Origin: Rhodanobacter panaciterrae
GTDB taxonomy: Bacteria > Pseudomonadota > Gammaproteobacteria > Xanthomonadales > Rhodanobacteraceae
Direction: 5' to 3'
DNA: 64,000 bases
Assembly: GCF_014651895.1 (NCBI RefSeq)
Contig: NZ_BMXT01000001.1
Location: 1,860,001-1,924,000, forward strand
In this document: one piece after another, positions 42,960 to 52,544 of the stretch
Layout: every line of letters begins with the position of its first letter
Numbering within the stretch: position 1 is the stretch's first letter
Position numbers and translations under genes: made by a program
Notes under the pieces: model-generated
What the model saw: only the letters and a program-made list of their open reading frames with translations
Databases searched by the model: none
Told to the model about the DNA's origin: nothing

Positions 42960-44405
42960 ATGCACCAAACCCGACAGCAGCGACACCTCCGTGCCATGCC
43001 GCCTCATCCTCTCTTGCGTTGGTGCCCCCCCTCCGCAGCTCTCTTGATGCTGGGCATCAGTGTGGGGCTGACCTTGACCGGCTGTGCCACATACGCACCC
43101 CTTCCACTCGGGGGCGGTCAAGGCGCGCCCAGCGTGATGCAACTGACCGCGCCGGTGGCGTCGATGCCGGCGCTGGCGCTACCGGATCATCGTTTCGATC
43201 CCTCGGACGGACTCGATGTCACCGAGGTGGCTATGCTGGCGGTGATCAACAGTCCGGCCCTGAAGGTCAAGCGTGACGAGCTCGGCATCGCCCGCGCGCA
43301 AGCGTTCGCTGCAGGTCTGCTGCCCGATCCGCAGCTGAGTTTCAGCGAGGATTTCCCCGGTCACACCGGCGCCGGCACGAGTACTGCGTACAGCCTCGGC
43401 CTCAGCGAGGACATCACCGCCTTGCTGACACGTTCGTCACGCCGCGCAGCCGCACGCAGCCAGGCCGAACAGGTGAATCTCGACCTGCTGTGGGCGGAAT
43501 GGCAGAGCGTGGCACAGGCACGGCTGCTGTTCGATCAGGTACAGACCCTGCGCGCGCAGCAGGCACGGCTGACGGTCGAGCAGACTGCGCTGGCCCCGCT
43601 CGAACCCTCCATCAATGCGGCCCTGCGTGCCGGTAATCTCACTTACGACAGTGCCAGCGCCGGCTTCAATGCCGGTGCGGATATGCGCAAGCGTCTGGCC
43701 GACTCGGCGATCGCGCTGCATCAGGCGGAAACGGATCTGCATGTCCTGCTCGGACTGGCACCGCGCGCGCCGCTCGATCTGGTCGGCGCGCCGTATCAGA
43801 CCAGTCCGACGCCGGAACAGACACAACAGGCGCTGGCTGACCTGCCACGGCGACGGCCCGATCTGCTCGCGCTGCAGGCCGGCTATCAGTCGCAGGAGGA
43901 AAAATTGCGTGCGGCTGTGCTCGCCCAGTTTCCCGCATTGAGCGTCGGCTTCAACACCGCGCGCGATACCAGCAACGTAACCACCCACGGCTTCAGCATC
44001 GGCATCACCCTGCCGCTGTTCGACCGCAACCGCGGCAATATCGCGATCGAGAAAGCCACCCGGCTGCAGCTGAAGGATGACTACGAGGCGCGCATGCTGG
44101 ATACCCGCAGCGACATGCAGCGGCTGGTTGCCGATCTCGCCACGCTGGCGCAGCAGCGCGTGACACTCACCGCTCATGCGCAACAGCTGGACGCGGCGCG
44201 TCGTGCCGCCGAAACGGCGTGGCAGCAACGCCTGCTGGACTGGCCGACGTATCTGGCCATCCGCGGCAACGCGCTGAGTGCCGACCTCGATCTGCTCGAC
44301 CTGCAACAGCAGCAAGCGACCCAGGCGATTGCACTGGAAGCCCTGCTCGGTAACACCGACCTTGCCACCGCCCAACCCGTCTCCGTCAAAGCAGCCACGC
44401 CATGA
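42960..44405 (+). CDS. TolC-family outer-membrane efflux lipoprotein
   Basis: A 481-residue outer-membrane factor with lipobox LTGC (Cys about residue 42 from the chosen start) and helical duct domains. PRRRPDLLALQAGYQSQEEKLR and GFSIGITLPLFDRNRG are typical. The start is uncertain; ATG at 42996 (MPPHPLLRW) would give a shorter signal peptide. The stop overlaps the adaptor gene in ATGA. It forms the outer channel of the RND pump of this operon. Confidence 0.9.
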   Translation: MHQTRQQRHLRAMPPHPLLRWCPPSAALLMLGISVGLTLTGCATYAPLPLGGGQGAPSVMQLTAPVASMPALALPDHRFDPSDGLDVTEVAMLAVINSPALKVKRDELGIARAQAFAAGLLPDPQLSFSEDFPGHTGAGTSTAYSLGLSEDITALLTRSSRRAAARSQAEQVNLDLLWAEWQSVAQARLLFDQVQTLRAQQARLTVEQTALAPLEPSINAALRAGNLTYDSASAGFNAGADMRKRLADSAIALHQAETDLHVLLGLAPRAPLDLVGAPYQTSPTPEQTQQALADLPRRRPDLLALQAGYQSQEEKLRAAVLAQFPALSVGFNTARDTSNVTTHGFSIGITLPLFDRNRGNIAIEKATRLQLKDDYEARMLDTRSDMQRLVADLATLAQQRVTLTAHAQQLDAARRAAETAWQQRLLDWPTYLAIRGNALSADLDLLDLQQQQATQAIALEALLGNTDLATAQPVSVKAATP

Positions 44406-45466
44406 ACCGTTCCGTCCTTTTGCCCAATCTGTGCGCGCTGTTGCTGGTCGGCCTGCTGGCCGGTTGCAGCCATGGCGCGGCGGATGACGAAGACGCCGCC
44501 GCGCCGGCGGGCCAGGTCGCGGTGACCACGGCGATGCCGGTGCAGCAGACCTTCCACGACACCGTCGAAGCCTGGGGCAGCGCGACCGGCGATCCGCAGC
44601 ACGCACGCACGATCAGCCTCGCGCATGGCGGCCAGGTGATTGCCATGAACGTGGCCGCCGGCCAGACCGTCAAACGCGGACAGCCGCTGTTGACGGTCAC
44701 ACCCGACCCGGCGGAACGCAACACTTACCTGCAGTCACAGAGTGCGCTGACCCTGGCCAGCGGCGAGCTCAAGCGCACCGAACAACTGGCCGCGCAGCGG
44801 CTGGCCACGGAGTCGCAATTGGCCACCGCACGCAAGGCGCTGGCCGACGCCCAGACGGCGCTCGACGCACAGCACGCGCTCGGTGGCGGTGCGGCCGAGG
44901 AGGTCGTCACGGCACCCGCCGACGGTGTGGTCACCACGCTCAGCGTGGGACTGGGTGATCGCTTTGCGGCGAACGCGCCGTTGTTCGGCTTCACGCCGGC
45001 GCATGCGCTGGTCGCCCAGCTCGGCGTGCAGCCGGAGGATGCGGCAAAGCTGCATGCGGGCATGCCGGTGCAACTGCGCAATGTGTATGGCACGACCGGA
45101 TTTGCCGGCACGCTGCGCATGATCGGGCAGTCGGTGGACCCGCAGAGTCATCTGCTGAGCGCCCAGGTCGAGCTTCCCGCTGAAGCCAGTGCGACGCTGG
45201 TCGCCGGCACCGCCCTCGACGCGCAGATCCGCACGGCCGATTTCAGCGCATGGGCCGTCCCGCGCGCCGCGGTGCTGCATGACGAACACGGTGATTATCT
45301 GTTCCAAGTCGAGCACAGCCACGCCAAACGCGTTGGCGTGACGCTGCGCAGCCCGGACGGCGATACCGTCGGCGTACAGGGTGCGCTCGATGCGCAGGCC
45401 AAAGTGATCGTGCTGGGCGCCTACGAGCTCAGCGACGGGGATGCGGTGCGGGAGTCTGCCAAGTGA
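44402..45466 (+). CDS. RND efflux periplasmic adaptor (HlyD family)
   Basis: A 354-residue adaptor lipoprotein with lipobox LLAGC (C22). SLAHGGQVIAMNVAAGQTVKRGQPLL is the first half of the lipoyl-like domain (the part GQVIAMNVAAGQTVKRG), with a short coiled coil (about 100-150) and the second half TAPADGVVTTLSVGLGDRF. Its barrel and membrane-proximal domains follow. It joins the RND pump to the outer-membrane factor. The stop overlaps the permease GTG start. Confidence 0.92.
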   Translation: MNRSVLLPNLCALLLVGLLAGCSHGAADDEDAAAPAGQVAVTTAMPVQQTFHDTVEAWGSATGDPQHARTISLAHGGQVIAMNVAAGQTVKRGQPLLTVTPDPAERNTYLQSQSALTLASGELKRTEQLAAQRLATESQLATARKALADAQTALDAQHALGGGAAEEVVTAPADGVVTTLSVGLGDRFAANAPLFGFTPAHALVAQLGVQPEDAAKLHAGMPVQLRNVYGTTGFAGTLRMIGQSVDPQSHLLSAQVELPAEASATLVAGTALDAQIRTADFSAWAVPRAAVLHDEHGDYLFQVEHSHAKRVGVTLRSPDGDTVGVQGALDAQAKVIVLGAYELSDGDAVRESAK

Positions 45467-48400
45467 GCATCACTGCATGGATGCAGCGCCATCGTCGCTC
45501 GCTGCTGTTTCTCGCCTTGATGCTGACCATCGGCGGTATCGCCAGTGCGCTGCTTATGCCGGTGGCGCTGTTCCCGAACGTGGCGTTCCCGCGCGTGCAG
45601 GTCACCCTGGATGCGGGCGACCGCCCGGCCGACCAGATGGCGATCGAAGTGACCACGCCGGTGGAGGAAGCGATCCGGCGCGTGCGTGGCGTGCGCGACG
45701 TGCGTTCCACCACCGGTCGCGGCAGCGCCGATGTGGCGGTGACGTTCGACTGGGGCGCAGACATGAGCGCGGCGCTGCAGGAGGTCAATGCCGCGGCCGG
45801 ACAGATCCTGCCGCAGCTGCCTGCCGGCACCCAGCTGTCCACTCGGCGAATGGACCCGACCACCTTTCCGGTGCTGGCCTACAGCCTGCGCTCGCATGCG
45901 TTGTCGCCGAGTGCCTTGCATGATCTGGCCGAGTATCAGCTGCGCCCGCTGCTGAGTGGTATCAGCGGTGTCGCGCAGGTCCAGGTACAGGGCGGCGAGG
46001 TGGCCGAGTTCCATGCCGATGTCGATCCCGGCAAGTTGCGCGCGCTGAATCTGAGCCTGAGCGACGTCGCTGGCGCGGTCAGCCACGCCGCGACGATCCA
46101 GGCGATGGGCCGCGTTTCAGACCACTACAAGCTGTACCTGCTGCTGGCTAACAACCAGCCGGCCACTGTCGCGGCGTTGCGCGACATTGTGGTGCGTGCC
46201 GGCCCCGCCGGAGTGGTGCGGCTGGCTGATGTGGCGGAGGTCAGTCTCGACCATGTGCCGCAATGGATCCGTGTCAACGCGGATGGCCAGAATGCCGTGT
46301 TGCTGCAGGTCTATCAGCAGCCCGACGGCAACAGCGTGCAGATCGCCAACGAGGTGAAGCAGCGTCTGGCCGACTACGCACCGCAAATGCCGGCCGGCGT
46401 ACAGATCGCCAACTGGTACGACCAGACCCAGCTGGTAACCGGCGCGGCCGCCAGCGTGCGTGACGCGATCCTGATCGGCATCGTGCTGGCTGGGCTGGTG
46501 CTGTTCGTGTTCCTGCGCAATACGCGGGTGATCCTGGTCGCGCTGATCGTGGTGCCGGCGGTGCTGGCGATCACCGTGCTGCTGCTGTCCGTGCTCGGCA
46601 TGAGCTTCAACATGATGACGCTCGGTGGCATGGCCGCGGCGGTCGGCCTGATCATCGACGACGTCATCGTGATGCTCGAACACATCATGCGTCGGCTCAA
46701 TCAGGGCGAAGGTGAAGTGCACGAGCGCATCGCCGGCGCGGCGTGGGAGTTCACCCGCCCATTGACCGGTTCCAGCGCCGCCACCGTGGTGATCTTCCTG
46801 CCGCTGGCCTTCCTGACCGGCGTCACCGGCGCATTCTTCAAGGCGCTGTCGCTGACCATGGCCAGTGCGCTGATCATTTCCTATCTGCTGACCTGGATCG
46901 CGGTGCCGCTGCTGGCCGAACGCTTCCTGGACAAGCGTCATCTGGTCGAACATCCGCAAGGTCGTTTTACAAAGGGCATGATGGAGCGCTATCAGAGCGT
47001 GCTGCAGCGCTGGCTGAAGCGGCCGTTGCTGGTGCTGCTGCTGGTCGTGCCGCTGCTGGTGCTGGGTGGCGTGGCGTATACGCAGGTTGGCACCGGTTTC
47101 ATGCCGAAAATGGATGAAGGTGGTTTCATCCTCGATTACCTGTCCAAGCCCGGTACCTCGCTGGAGGAAACCGACCGCTTGCTGCGGCAGGTCGAGACGA
47201 TCATCCGCGCGAACCCGAATGTCGACACCTACTCGCGGCGCACGGGTCTGCAGCTGGGCGGCGGTCTCACCGAGGCGAATCAGGGCGACTTCTTCGTACG
47301 CCTGAAAAACGGTTCGCGCCCCTCGACCGAAGAGGTGATGACGGAAGTGCGCACCGAGGTCGAGCAGAAAGTGCCGGGACTGGACATCGAATTGTCGCAG
47401 TTGATGGAGGATCTGATCGGCGATCTGGTAGCGGTACCCCAACCGATCGAGATCCAGCTGTACAGCGATGATCCGGTGGAGTTGAATGCCGCCGCCAGCA
47501 AGGTTGCCGACGCAATCAGCAAGATCACCGGCGTCGTCGGCGTGCGCAACGGCATCAATCCCGCCGGCGATGCGCTGACCGTGCAGGTCGATCCGGCCAG
47601 GGCGGCACTGGAAGGGCTCGATCCGACCAGCGTCACCGATCAGGTAACGGCGGCGATCGATGGCACGGTCGCCGCCCAGTTGCCGGAAGGCAGCAAGGTG
47701 GTTGGCGTGCGCGTGCGTCTGCCGGAGAATTCGCATCAGCGGCTGGAGCAGGTCGCCGCATTGCCGATACGCGCGGCCGACGGCCACCTGCTGCCGCTGT
47801 CGCGGGTGGCCACGCTGCAGCAGGTGCAGGGCCAGCCGGAGATCACCCGCGACAATCTCAAGCGGATGGTCGCGGTGATCGGCCTCATCAGTGGGCGCAG
47901 CCTCGGTTCCACCATCGGCGACGTCAAGAAAGTACTGGCCCAGCCCGGTCTGCTGCCGAAAGGCATGTTCGTTCAGCTCGGCGGCCTGTACCAGCAACAG
48001 CAGCAGGCGTTCCGCGGACTGACCATCGTGATGCTGGCGGCGATCGCGCTGGTGTTCACCTTGTTGCTGTTCCTGTACGAGAGTTTCCGCGTGGCGCTGG
48101 TGATCCTGGCGATGCCGTTGTTGGCGATCCCGGCGGTGTTCACCGGGCTGTGGCTGACCGGCATCGAGCTCAACATCTCGGCGATGATGGGCATGACGAT
48201 GATCGTCGGCATCGTCACCGAAGTGGCGATCTTCTATTTCTCCGAGCTGGAGGAGGCTGCTGCCGAAGCGCCGTTGCACGAGGCGCTGCACGAAGCCGGC
48301 AAGCACCGCACGCGCCCGATCCTGATGTCCACGCTGGCGGCGATCCTCACCCTGCTGCCGCTGGCGCTCGCGCTCGGCCAGGGCTCGCAGATGCAGCAGC

Positions 48401-48513
48401 CGCTGGCAGTGGCGATCATCGCCGGCCTGCTGGTGCAGGTGCCGCTGGTGCTGCTGGTGATGCCGGTGCTGTATTCGCTGTTGCGGCGGCGTGATACGGC
48501 AAGGGCCGGCTAA
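45463..48513 (+). CDS. RND efflux permease
   Basis: A 1016-residue inner-membrane pump with the 12-helix, two-porter-domain layout of RND proteins. D399 and D400 in GLIIDDVIVMLEH match the proton-relay aspartates of AcrB. GFMPKMDEGGFILDYLSKPG marks the second half. It is somewhat short and its motif is neither the classic HAE1 pattern nor the CusA/CzcA pattern, so I leave the substrate open (drugs, metals or lipids). Start is GTG within a 4-bp overlap. The two-component genes downstream are likely regulators. Confidence 0.94.
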   Translation: MSITAWMQRHRRSLLFLALMLTIGGIASALLMPVALFPNVAFPRVQVTLDAGDRPADQMAIEVTTPVEEAIRRVRGVRDVRSTTGRGSADVAVTFDWGADMSAALQEVNAAAGQILPQLPAGTQLSTRRMDPTTFPVLAYSLRSHALSPSALHDLAEYQLRPLLSGISGVAQVQVQGGEVAEFHADVDPGKLRALNLSLSDVAGAVSHAATIQAMGRVSDHYKLYLLLANNQPATVAALRDIVVRAGPAGVVRLADVAEVSLDHVPQWIRVNADGQNAVLLQVYQQPDGNSVQIANEVKQRLADYAPQMPAGVQIANWYDQTQLVTGAAASVRDAILIGIVLAGLVLFVFLRNTRVILVALIVVPAVLAITVLLLSVLGMSFNMMTLGGMAAAVGLIIDDVIVMLEHIMRRLNQGEGEVHERIAGAAWEFTRPLTGSSAATVVIFLPLAFLTGVTGAFFKALSLTMASALIISYLLTWIAVPLLAERFLDKRHLVEHPQGRFTKGMMERYQSVLQRWLKRPLLVLLLVVPLLVLGGVAYTQVGTGFMPKMDEGGFILDYLSKPGTSLEETDRLLRQVETIIRANPNVDTYSRRTGLQLGGGLTEANQGDFFVRLKNGSRPSTEEVMTEVRTEVEQKVPGLDIELSQLMEDLIGDLVAVPQPIEIQLYSDDPVELNAAASKVADAISKITGVVGVRNGINPAGDALTVQVDPARAALEGLDPTSVTDQVTAAIDGTVAAQLPEGSKVVGVRVRLPENSHQRLEQVAALPIRAADGHLLPLSRVATLQQVQGQPEITRDNLKRMVAVIGLISGRSLGSTIGDVKKVLAQPGLLPKGMFVQLGGLYQQQQQAFRGLTIVMLAAIALVFTLLLFLYESFRVALVILAMPLLAIPAVFTGLWLTGIELNISAMMGMTMIVGIVTEVAIFYFSELEEAAAEAPLHEALHEAGKHRTRPILMSTLAAILTLLPLALALGQGSQMQQPLAVAIIAGLLVQVPLVLLVMPVLYSLLRRRDTARAG

Positions 48514-48581
48514 GGCGCGCATAAGCCTGTGCCGGCATCCTGCAACTGTAATACCCCTTCCCTCTCCTTCGAGGTGCCACC

Positions 48582-49616
48582 ATGCAACTACGGCTTAGCA
48601 GTTTCATTCCGGCGCTGCTCGCGCTTGCCTTTCTTCCGCAAGCGGCCACGGCGACGACGCCGAGCGCGACGACTTACCAGGTGCTTTCCAAGCTGCAACT
48701 GGGTGGACCCGGCGGCTGGGATTACCTGAGTTTCGACGCGCAACGACATCATCTCTTCGTCAGTCGTGGTGACCACGTGCTGGTGATCGACGTCGATCAG
48801 AACAAGCAGGTCGGCAGCATCGCGGATACCCAGGGTGTGCACGGTATCGCCGTGGCGCAGGATCTCCACCGTGGCTTCACCAGCAACGGCAAGAACGCCT
48901 CGGTGACAGTGTTCGATCTGGATACGCTGAAGACCGTCGCCACCATCACCGGCACCGGCGAAAAACCCGACGCGATCCTTTACGACGGTGCCTCGCATCA
49001 CGTGCTGACCTTCAACGGCAAGAGCAGCACCGCCAGCGTGATCGATCCGGCCAAGAACGCGGTGATTGCCACGATTGCGCTGCCCGGCAAGCCGGAATTC
49101 GCGGTATCCGACGGCGCTGGTCACGTCTACGTGAACCTCGAGGACAAGTCCGAGCTGGTGCAGATCGACTCGACCAGCAACAAGCTGCTCAACACCTGGT
49201 CGCTGGCACCGTGCGAATCGCCGAGCGGACTGGCCATCGACGCGAAGCATCACCGCCTGTTCTCGGTATGCGACAACCAGAAGATGGCAGTCGTCGACGC
49301 GGGCAATGGCCACCTCGTGACCACGGTGGCGATCGGCGACGGTCCCGATGCGGTGGTGTTCGACGATGCCACCTCGATGGTCTACAGCTCGAACGGCGAA
49401 AGCGGCACGATCACCGCCGTGCACGAAGACGCACCGGATCACTACAGCTTGACTGCGAACATTCCCACCCAACCCAGCGCGCGCACGCTGGCACTCGACC
49501 CACGCACGCACCGGCTATATCTCTCTGCGGCACAGTTGGGTACCACCAAACAGGCGAATGGCCGTCCCTCCATGGTGCCGGACAGCTTCAGCATCCTCAC
49601 GGTGGGGCAACACTGA
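48582..49616 (+). CDS. Exported YVTN/YncE-like beta-propeller protein
   Basis: A 344-residue protein with signal peptide (about 1-24, ending ATAT) and repeated blades of about 40 residues, each with strand motifs such as HHLFVSRGDHVLVIDVD, NASVTVFDLDTLKTVATI and MAVVDAGNGHLVTTVAIGDGPDAV (short parts IDVD, FDLD and VVDAG recur at blade positions). These are typical of YncE/YVTN propellers, which bind partners in the periplasm. It lies 68 bp after the RND permease and may be part of the same operon. It ends at a hairpin shared with the opposite kinase gene. Confidence 0.87.
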   Translation: MQLRLSSFIPALLALAFLPQAATATTPSATTYQVLSKLQLGGPGGWDYLSFDAQRHHLFVSRGDHVLVIDVDQNKQVGSIADTQGVHGIAVAQDLHRGFTSNGKNASVTVFDLDTLKTVATITGTGEKPDAILYDGASHHVLTFNGKSSTASVIDPAKNAVIATIALPGKPEFAVSDGAGHVYVNLEDKSELVQIDSTSNKLLNTWSLAPCESPSGLAIDAKHHRLFSVCDNQKMAVVDAGNGHLVTTVAIGDGPDAVVFDDATSMVYSSNGESGTITAVHEDAPDHYSLTANIPTQPSARTLALDPRTHRLYLSAAQLGTTKQANGRPSMVPDSFSILTVGQH

Positions 49617-49632
49617 GCACGGATTGACGAAC

Positions 49633-49661
49633 GCCACCGGCATTCACCGAATGCCGGTGGC
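49633..49661. terminator. Hairpin between beta-propeller and kinase genes
   Basis: GCCACCGGCATTC and GAATGCCGGTGGC form a perfect 13-bp stem with an ACC loop, between two convergent genes. The U-tract is missing, so termination is likely but not certain. Confidence 0.6.
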
Positions 49662-49663
49662 TC

Positions 49664-51061
49664 TCACGCTTGTCGCAACGGAATCACCACGCGCACCCGC
49701 AGCCCGTTGCCGAACGGTGAGTCGAGCAGCTCGATCGTTGCGCGATGCAATTCCGCCGCCCGCTGCACGATGGAAAGTCCCAGTCCGTAGCCTTCGCCAC
49801 GACTGCTGGCTTCACGATGAAAGCGCGTGAAGACCTGTGCGCGGTGTTCCGGCGGAATACCGGGGCCATCATCGATCACATCCAGCACCACGTCCTGCAC
49901 GCCCTGCTCGATCGACAACTGCACCTGCCCACCGGCCGGCACATGCCGCATCGCGTTCTCGACCAGGTTGCGCAGCAAGGCCGCCAGAGCTGCCTCGTAA
50001 CCTTGCACGATCACCTGCTCGCTGGATCGCACGAAGCTGAGTTCCACACCGCCTTCCGCAATCACCGGTGCCAGTTCCTCGATCACGTCGACCGCGATCG
50101 CGACCAGATCGACCGCGGCATACTGGCCCGACGCCGCGCCAGACTCCAGCCGGGCCAGCGCCAGCAATTGCTCGATCCGCCGGGCTAGCGCGGCCACCAC
50201 ATGCTGGGCGCTGGTCAGGCTGGCGGCGGCTTCGGTCGGGTCGGTCGTGGCCTGTGCACTTTCGAGATTGATCATCGTCGACGCCAGTGGCGTGCGCAGC
50301 TCGTGCGCCACGTCGGCACTGAAGCGCTGCTCGCGCTCCAGCGCATCGGCCAGACGTTGCAGCCGGTCGTTCAACGCGCCGAGCACCGGTTGCAGCTCCA
50401 GTGGCGTGCGCTCAAGCACGATCGGCGCGCGGCTACCCAGCTCGCGCGAGGCCAGTGCGCGGGTCAGCGCTTCCAGCGGGCGCAGTCCGCGCTTCACCGC
50501 CCAGCCCACCAGCAGCGCCAGCAACGGCAGGCCGAGCAACAACGACAGACCGTGATCAAACCACAGCGCTTGCGTGATTTCCTGGCGGCTGTCGTAACGC
50601 TCACCCGTCCGGATCACTACCCCATCGACCTGATCGGCCAGCGTGAAAACACGCCAGTTGTACCCTCCCTGTCGCACATCCCGGAAATCCGCATCGCCCG
50701 GCTGTGGTGGCGGCAAGACGGCGAGATTGGTGGTCGCCAGTACCACGCGTCCCGCCTTGTCGAAAACCTGAAAGCCCACCTCGGGTTCGTGGGTATAGCC
50801 GTGCCGTTTCATCGCCGATGCATGCGCAGGCTCGCTCGGCACCCGTATGCCCGGCCCGGCGTCGCCGCGCAGCGAATCGATGCCGGCATGCTCGATGAGC
50901 ACCTGCAGCGTCCGCGCGGACTGCGCCAGACGACCGTCCAGCAGCTCGTCCACTTCGCGGATGGTTCGTTGAAAACTCAGCAGCCCAAGCGGCAACAACA
51001 CCGCAACCAGCACCAGCACGATCAGCCAGCGCAGCCTGGCGCGCAGGCTCGACAGCATCAT
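49664..51061 (-). CDS. Sensor histidine kinase (QseC/PmrB-like)
   Basis: A 465-residue kinase. Two membrane helices (about 10-30 and 168-190) enclose a periplasmic domain with the two-component sensor fold (HEPEVGFQVFDKAGRVVLAT; PQPGDADFRDVRQGGYNWRVF). The phospho-acceptor is H253 in ADVAHELRTPLA. N box NLVENAMRHV, G1 DDGPGIP and G2 GYGLGLSIVQ are present. The start was set by the ATGA overlap with the response regulator gene. The order regulator-kinase and motif set match QseBC/PmrAB-type systems. Confidence 0.94.
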   Translation of the reverse strand: MMLSSLRARLRWLIVLVLVAVLLPLGLLSFQRTIREVDELLDGRLAQSARTLQVLIEHAGIDSLRGDAGPGIRVPSEPAHASAMKRHGYTHEPEVGFQVFDKAGRVVLATTNLAVLPPPQPGDADFRDVRQGGYNWRVFTLADQVDGVVIRTGERYDSRQEITQALWFDHGLSLLLGLPLLALLVGWAVKRGLRPLEALTRALASRELGSRAPIVLERTPLELQPVLGALNDRLQRLADALEREQRFSADVAHELRTPLASTMINLESAQATTDPTEAAASLTSAQHVVAALARRIEQLLALARLESGAASGQYAAVDLVAIAVDVIEELAPVIAEGGVELSFVRSSEQVIVQGYEAALAALLRNLVENAMRHVPAGGQVQLSIEQGVQDVVLDVIDDGPGIPPEHRAQVFTRFHREASSRGEGYGLGLSIVQRAAELHRATIELLDSPFGNGLRVRVVIPLRQA

Positions 51062-51723
51062 TTCGGCTCCCGCGGAATCATGTAGCCGAAACCACGCACG
51101 GTATGGATCGTCTCGAAACTCAGCTTTCGACGCAGCGTATGCACCAGCACCTCCAGCGCGCTGTTCCCCACGATGGTATCGAGGCCGTACAACGAGTTGA
51201 TCAGGCTCTCGCGGCGCACCAACCGGCCGGCGCGTTCGATCAGTATCTGCAACAGCGAAAACTCGCGCCGGGTCAGCTCGACATGCTCGCCGCGGAACAT
51301 CACCTGCGACGTGCCCAGATCGAGGATCAGCGCGCCGGCCTCGATACGGTTCACGGCGAGGCCCTGCGCACGCCGGCTCAGCGAACGGATCCGCGCGCCC
51401 AGCTCGTCCAGATGAAACGGCTTGATCAGATAATCGTCCGCGCCGGCGTCCAGGCCATGCACGCGCGCCTCCAGCCCGTCCCGCGCGGTCATCACGATCA
51501 CCGGTGTCTTGACATGGGCGTTGCGCGCCTCGGTCAGCACATCGATCCCGTCCATGCCCGGCAGTCCGAGATCGAGCAGCACCAGATCCGCCGTCTGGTC
51601 GCGCAAGGCCATCAGCGCCTCGCGGCCGTTGCGCAGCCAGCTGACGGTGTAGCCAAGGCGCTCCAGCGCACGCTGGATGGCGGCGCCGAGTTGCTGGTCG
51701 TCTTCCACCAGGATGATGTGCAC
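51058..51723 (-). CDS. OmpR-family response regulator (QseB/PmrA-like)
   Basis: A 221-residue regulator. The receiver has EDD, phospho-acceptor D51 (LLDLGLPG) and DDYLIKPF. The winged helix shows LTRREFSLLQIL and IHTVRGFGYMI. The start is GTG with AGGAG six bases upstream; the longer open frame has no ribosome site. A CTTACA-N5-CTTAAG repeat lies 78 bp before this start and a similar site lies before the RND operon, so it may regulate both itself and the pump. Confidence 0.95.
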   Translation of the reverse strand: MHIILVEDDQQLGAAIQRALERLGYTVSWLRNGREALMALRDQTADLVLLDLGLPGMDGIDVLTEARNAHVKTPVIVMTARDGLEARVHGLDAGADDYLIKPFHLDELGARIRSLSRRAQGLAVNRIEAGALILDLGTSQVMFRGEHVELTRREFSLLQILIERAGRLVRRESLINSLYGLDTIVGNSALEVLVHTLRRKLSFETIHTVRGFGYMIPREPK

Positions 51724-51800
51724 GGATAACTCCTTCGCTGGGTGCTGCCGCCGATGATGCGGGAACGGCAACCGCCTTTCGGCAATTATCTGGCAGATCG

Positions 51801-51817
51801 CTTACAAAGCGCTTAAG
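51801..51817 (+). promoter_or_regulatory. PmrA/QseB-type direct repeat operator
   Basis: CTTACA-AAGCG-CTTAAG closely matches the PmrA-type half-site pair with 5-bp spacing. It lies in the 168-bp divergent region between the response regulator gene and the histidine phosphatase gene, where it could control both. Confidence 0.55.
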
Positions 51818-51891
51818 TGCCGTCACGACGGCCCGCATCCAGCGGCGATACACTCGCCCATCGTTCAAGTTCTGCCTGGCAAGGAGTCGAT

Positions 51892-52506
51892 ATGACGAAG
51901 TCGCTCGCCGCACTGGTCGCTGTCTTGGCCTTCACCCTGCCGATGCCCGCTGCCCACGCCGATCAGACGATCGTGTTCCTGCGTCACGGCGAAAAGCCGC
52001 CACTGGGACTGGGCCAACTCAGCTGCCAGGGCCTGAACCGCGCGCTGGCGCTGCCGCAGGTGCTGCAGGCGAAGTTCGGCACACCCACCGCGATCTACGC
52101 GCCCGATCCGGGAATGACCGCGAAAGACAAGGGTGTCGAATACAACTACGTCCGCCCACTGACCACCATCGAGCCGACCGCGATTCGCCTCGGCCTGCCG
52201 GTCAACACCTCGTTTGGACTCCGGCAGATCCAGCAGCTGGAGCAGGAGCTGCTCAAACCCGTCTACAGTTCGGCGACGATCTATGTGGCGTGGGAGCACA
52301 ACCTGGCGTGGCAAGCAGTACAGCAGCTAGTTGCCGCTGCCGGTGGCAAGGCGCAACAGGTGCCCGCATGGGCCGACGATGACTACGACTCTCTCTACGT
52401 CCTGCGCGTGAAGTGGCAGAACGGCAAGCCGGTTTCTGTAAGCTTCGAGAAAGATGCGGAAGGGTTGAACCATCAGTCGGCTGAATGTCCCGCCGCGCGT
52501 TCCTAG
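51892..52506 (+). CDS. Exported histidine phosphatase-like protein
   Basis: A 204-residue protein with signal peptide (about 1-23, ending AHA). The catalytic R31-H32-G33 appears as FLRHGEKP, and WEHNLAW near residue 137 supplies a second His, as in the phosphoglycerate mutase-like superfamily. A periplasmic phosphomonoesterase role is likely, but the substrate is unknown. AAGGAG lies upstream of the chosen ATG. It is divergent from the response regulator gene across a PmrA-like box, which suggests shared control. Confidence 0.82.
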   Translation: MTKSLAALVAVLAFTLPMPAAHADQTIVFLRHGEKPPLGLGQLSCQGLNRALALPQVLQAKFGTPTAIYAPDPGMTAKDKGVEYNYVRPLTTIEPTAIRLGLPVNTSFGLRQIQQLEQELLKPVYSSATIYVAWEHNLAWQAVQQLVAAAGGKAQQVPAWADDDYDSLYVLRVKWQNGKPVSVSFEKDAEGLNHQSAECPAARS

Positions 52507-52544
52507 GCGAAGGACAGCAACATATTTCGGGACCAGGAGGAATT

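Noticed and set aside
46117..48522. 801-codon open frame on the minus strand
   Set aside because: It is antisense to the RND permease and is made of His/Gln/Arg-rich shadow sequence.
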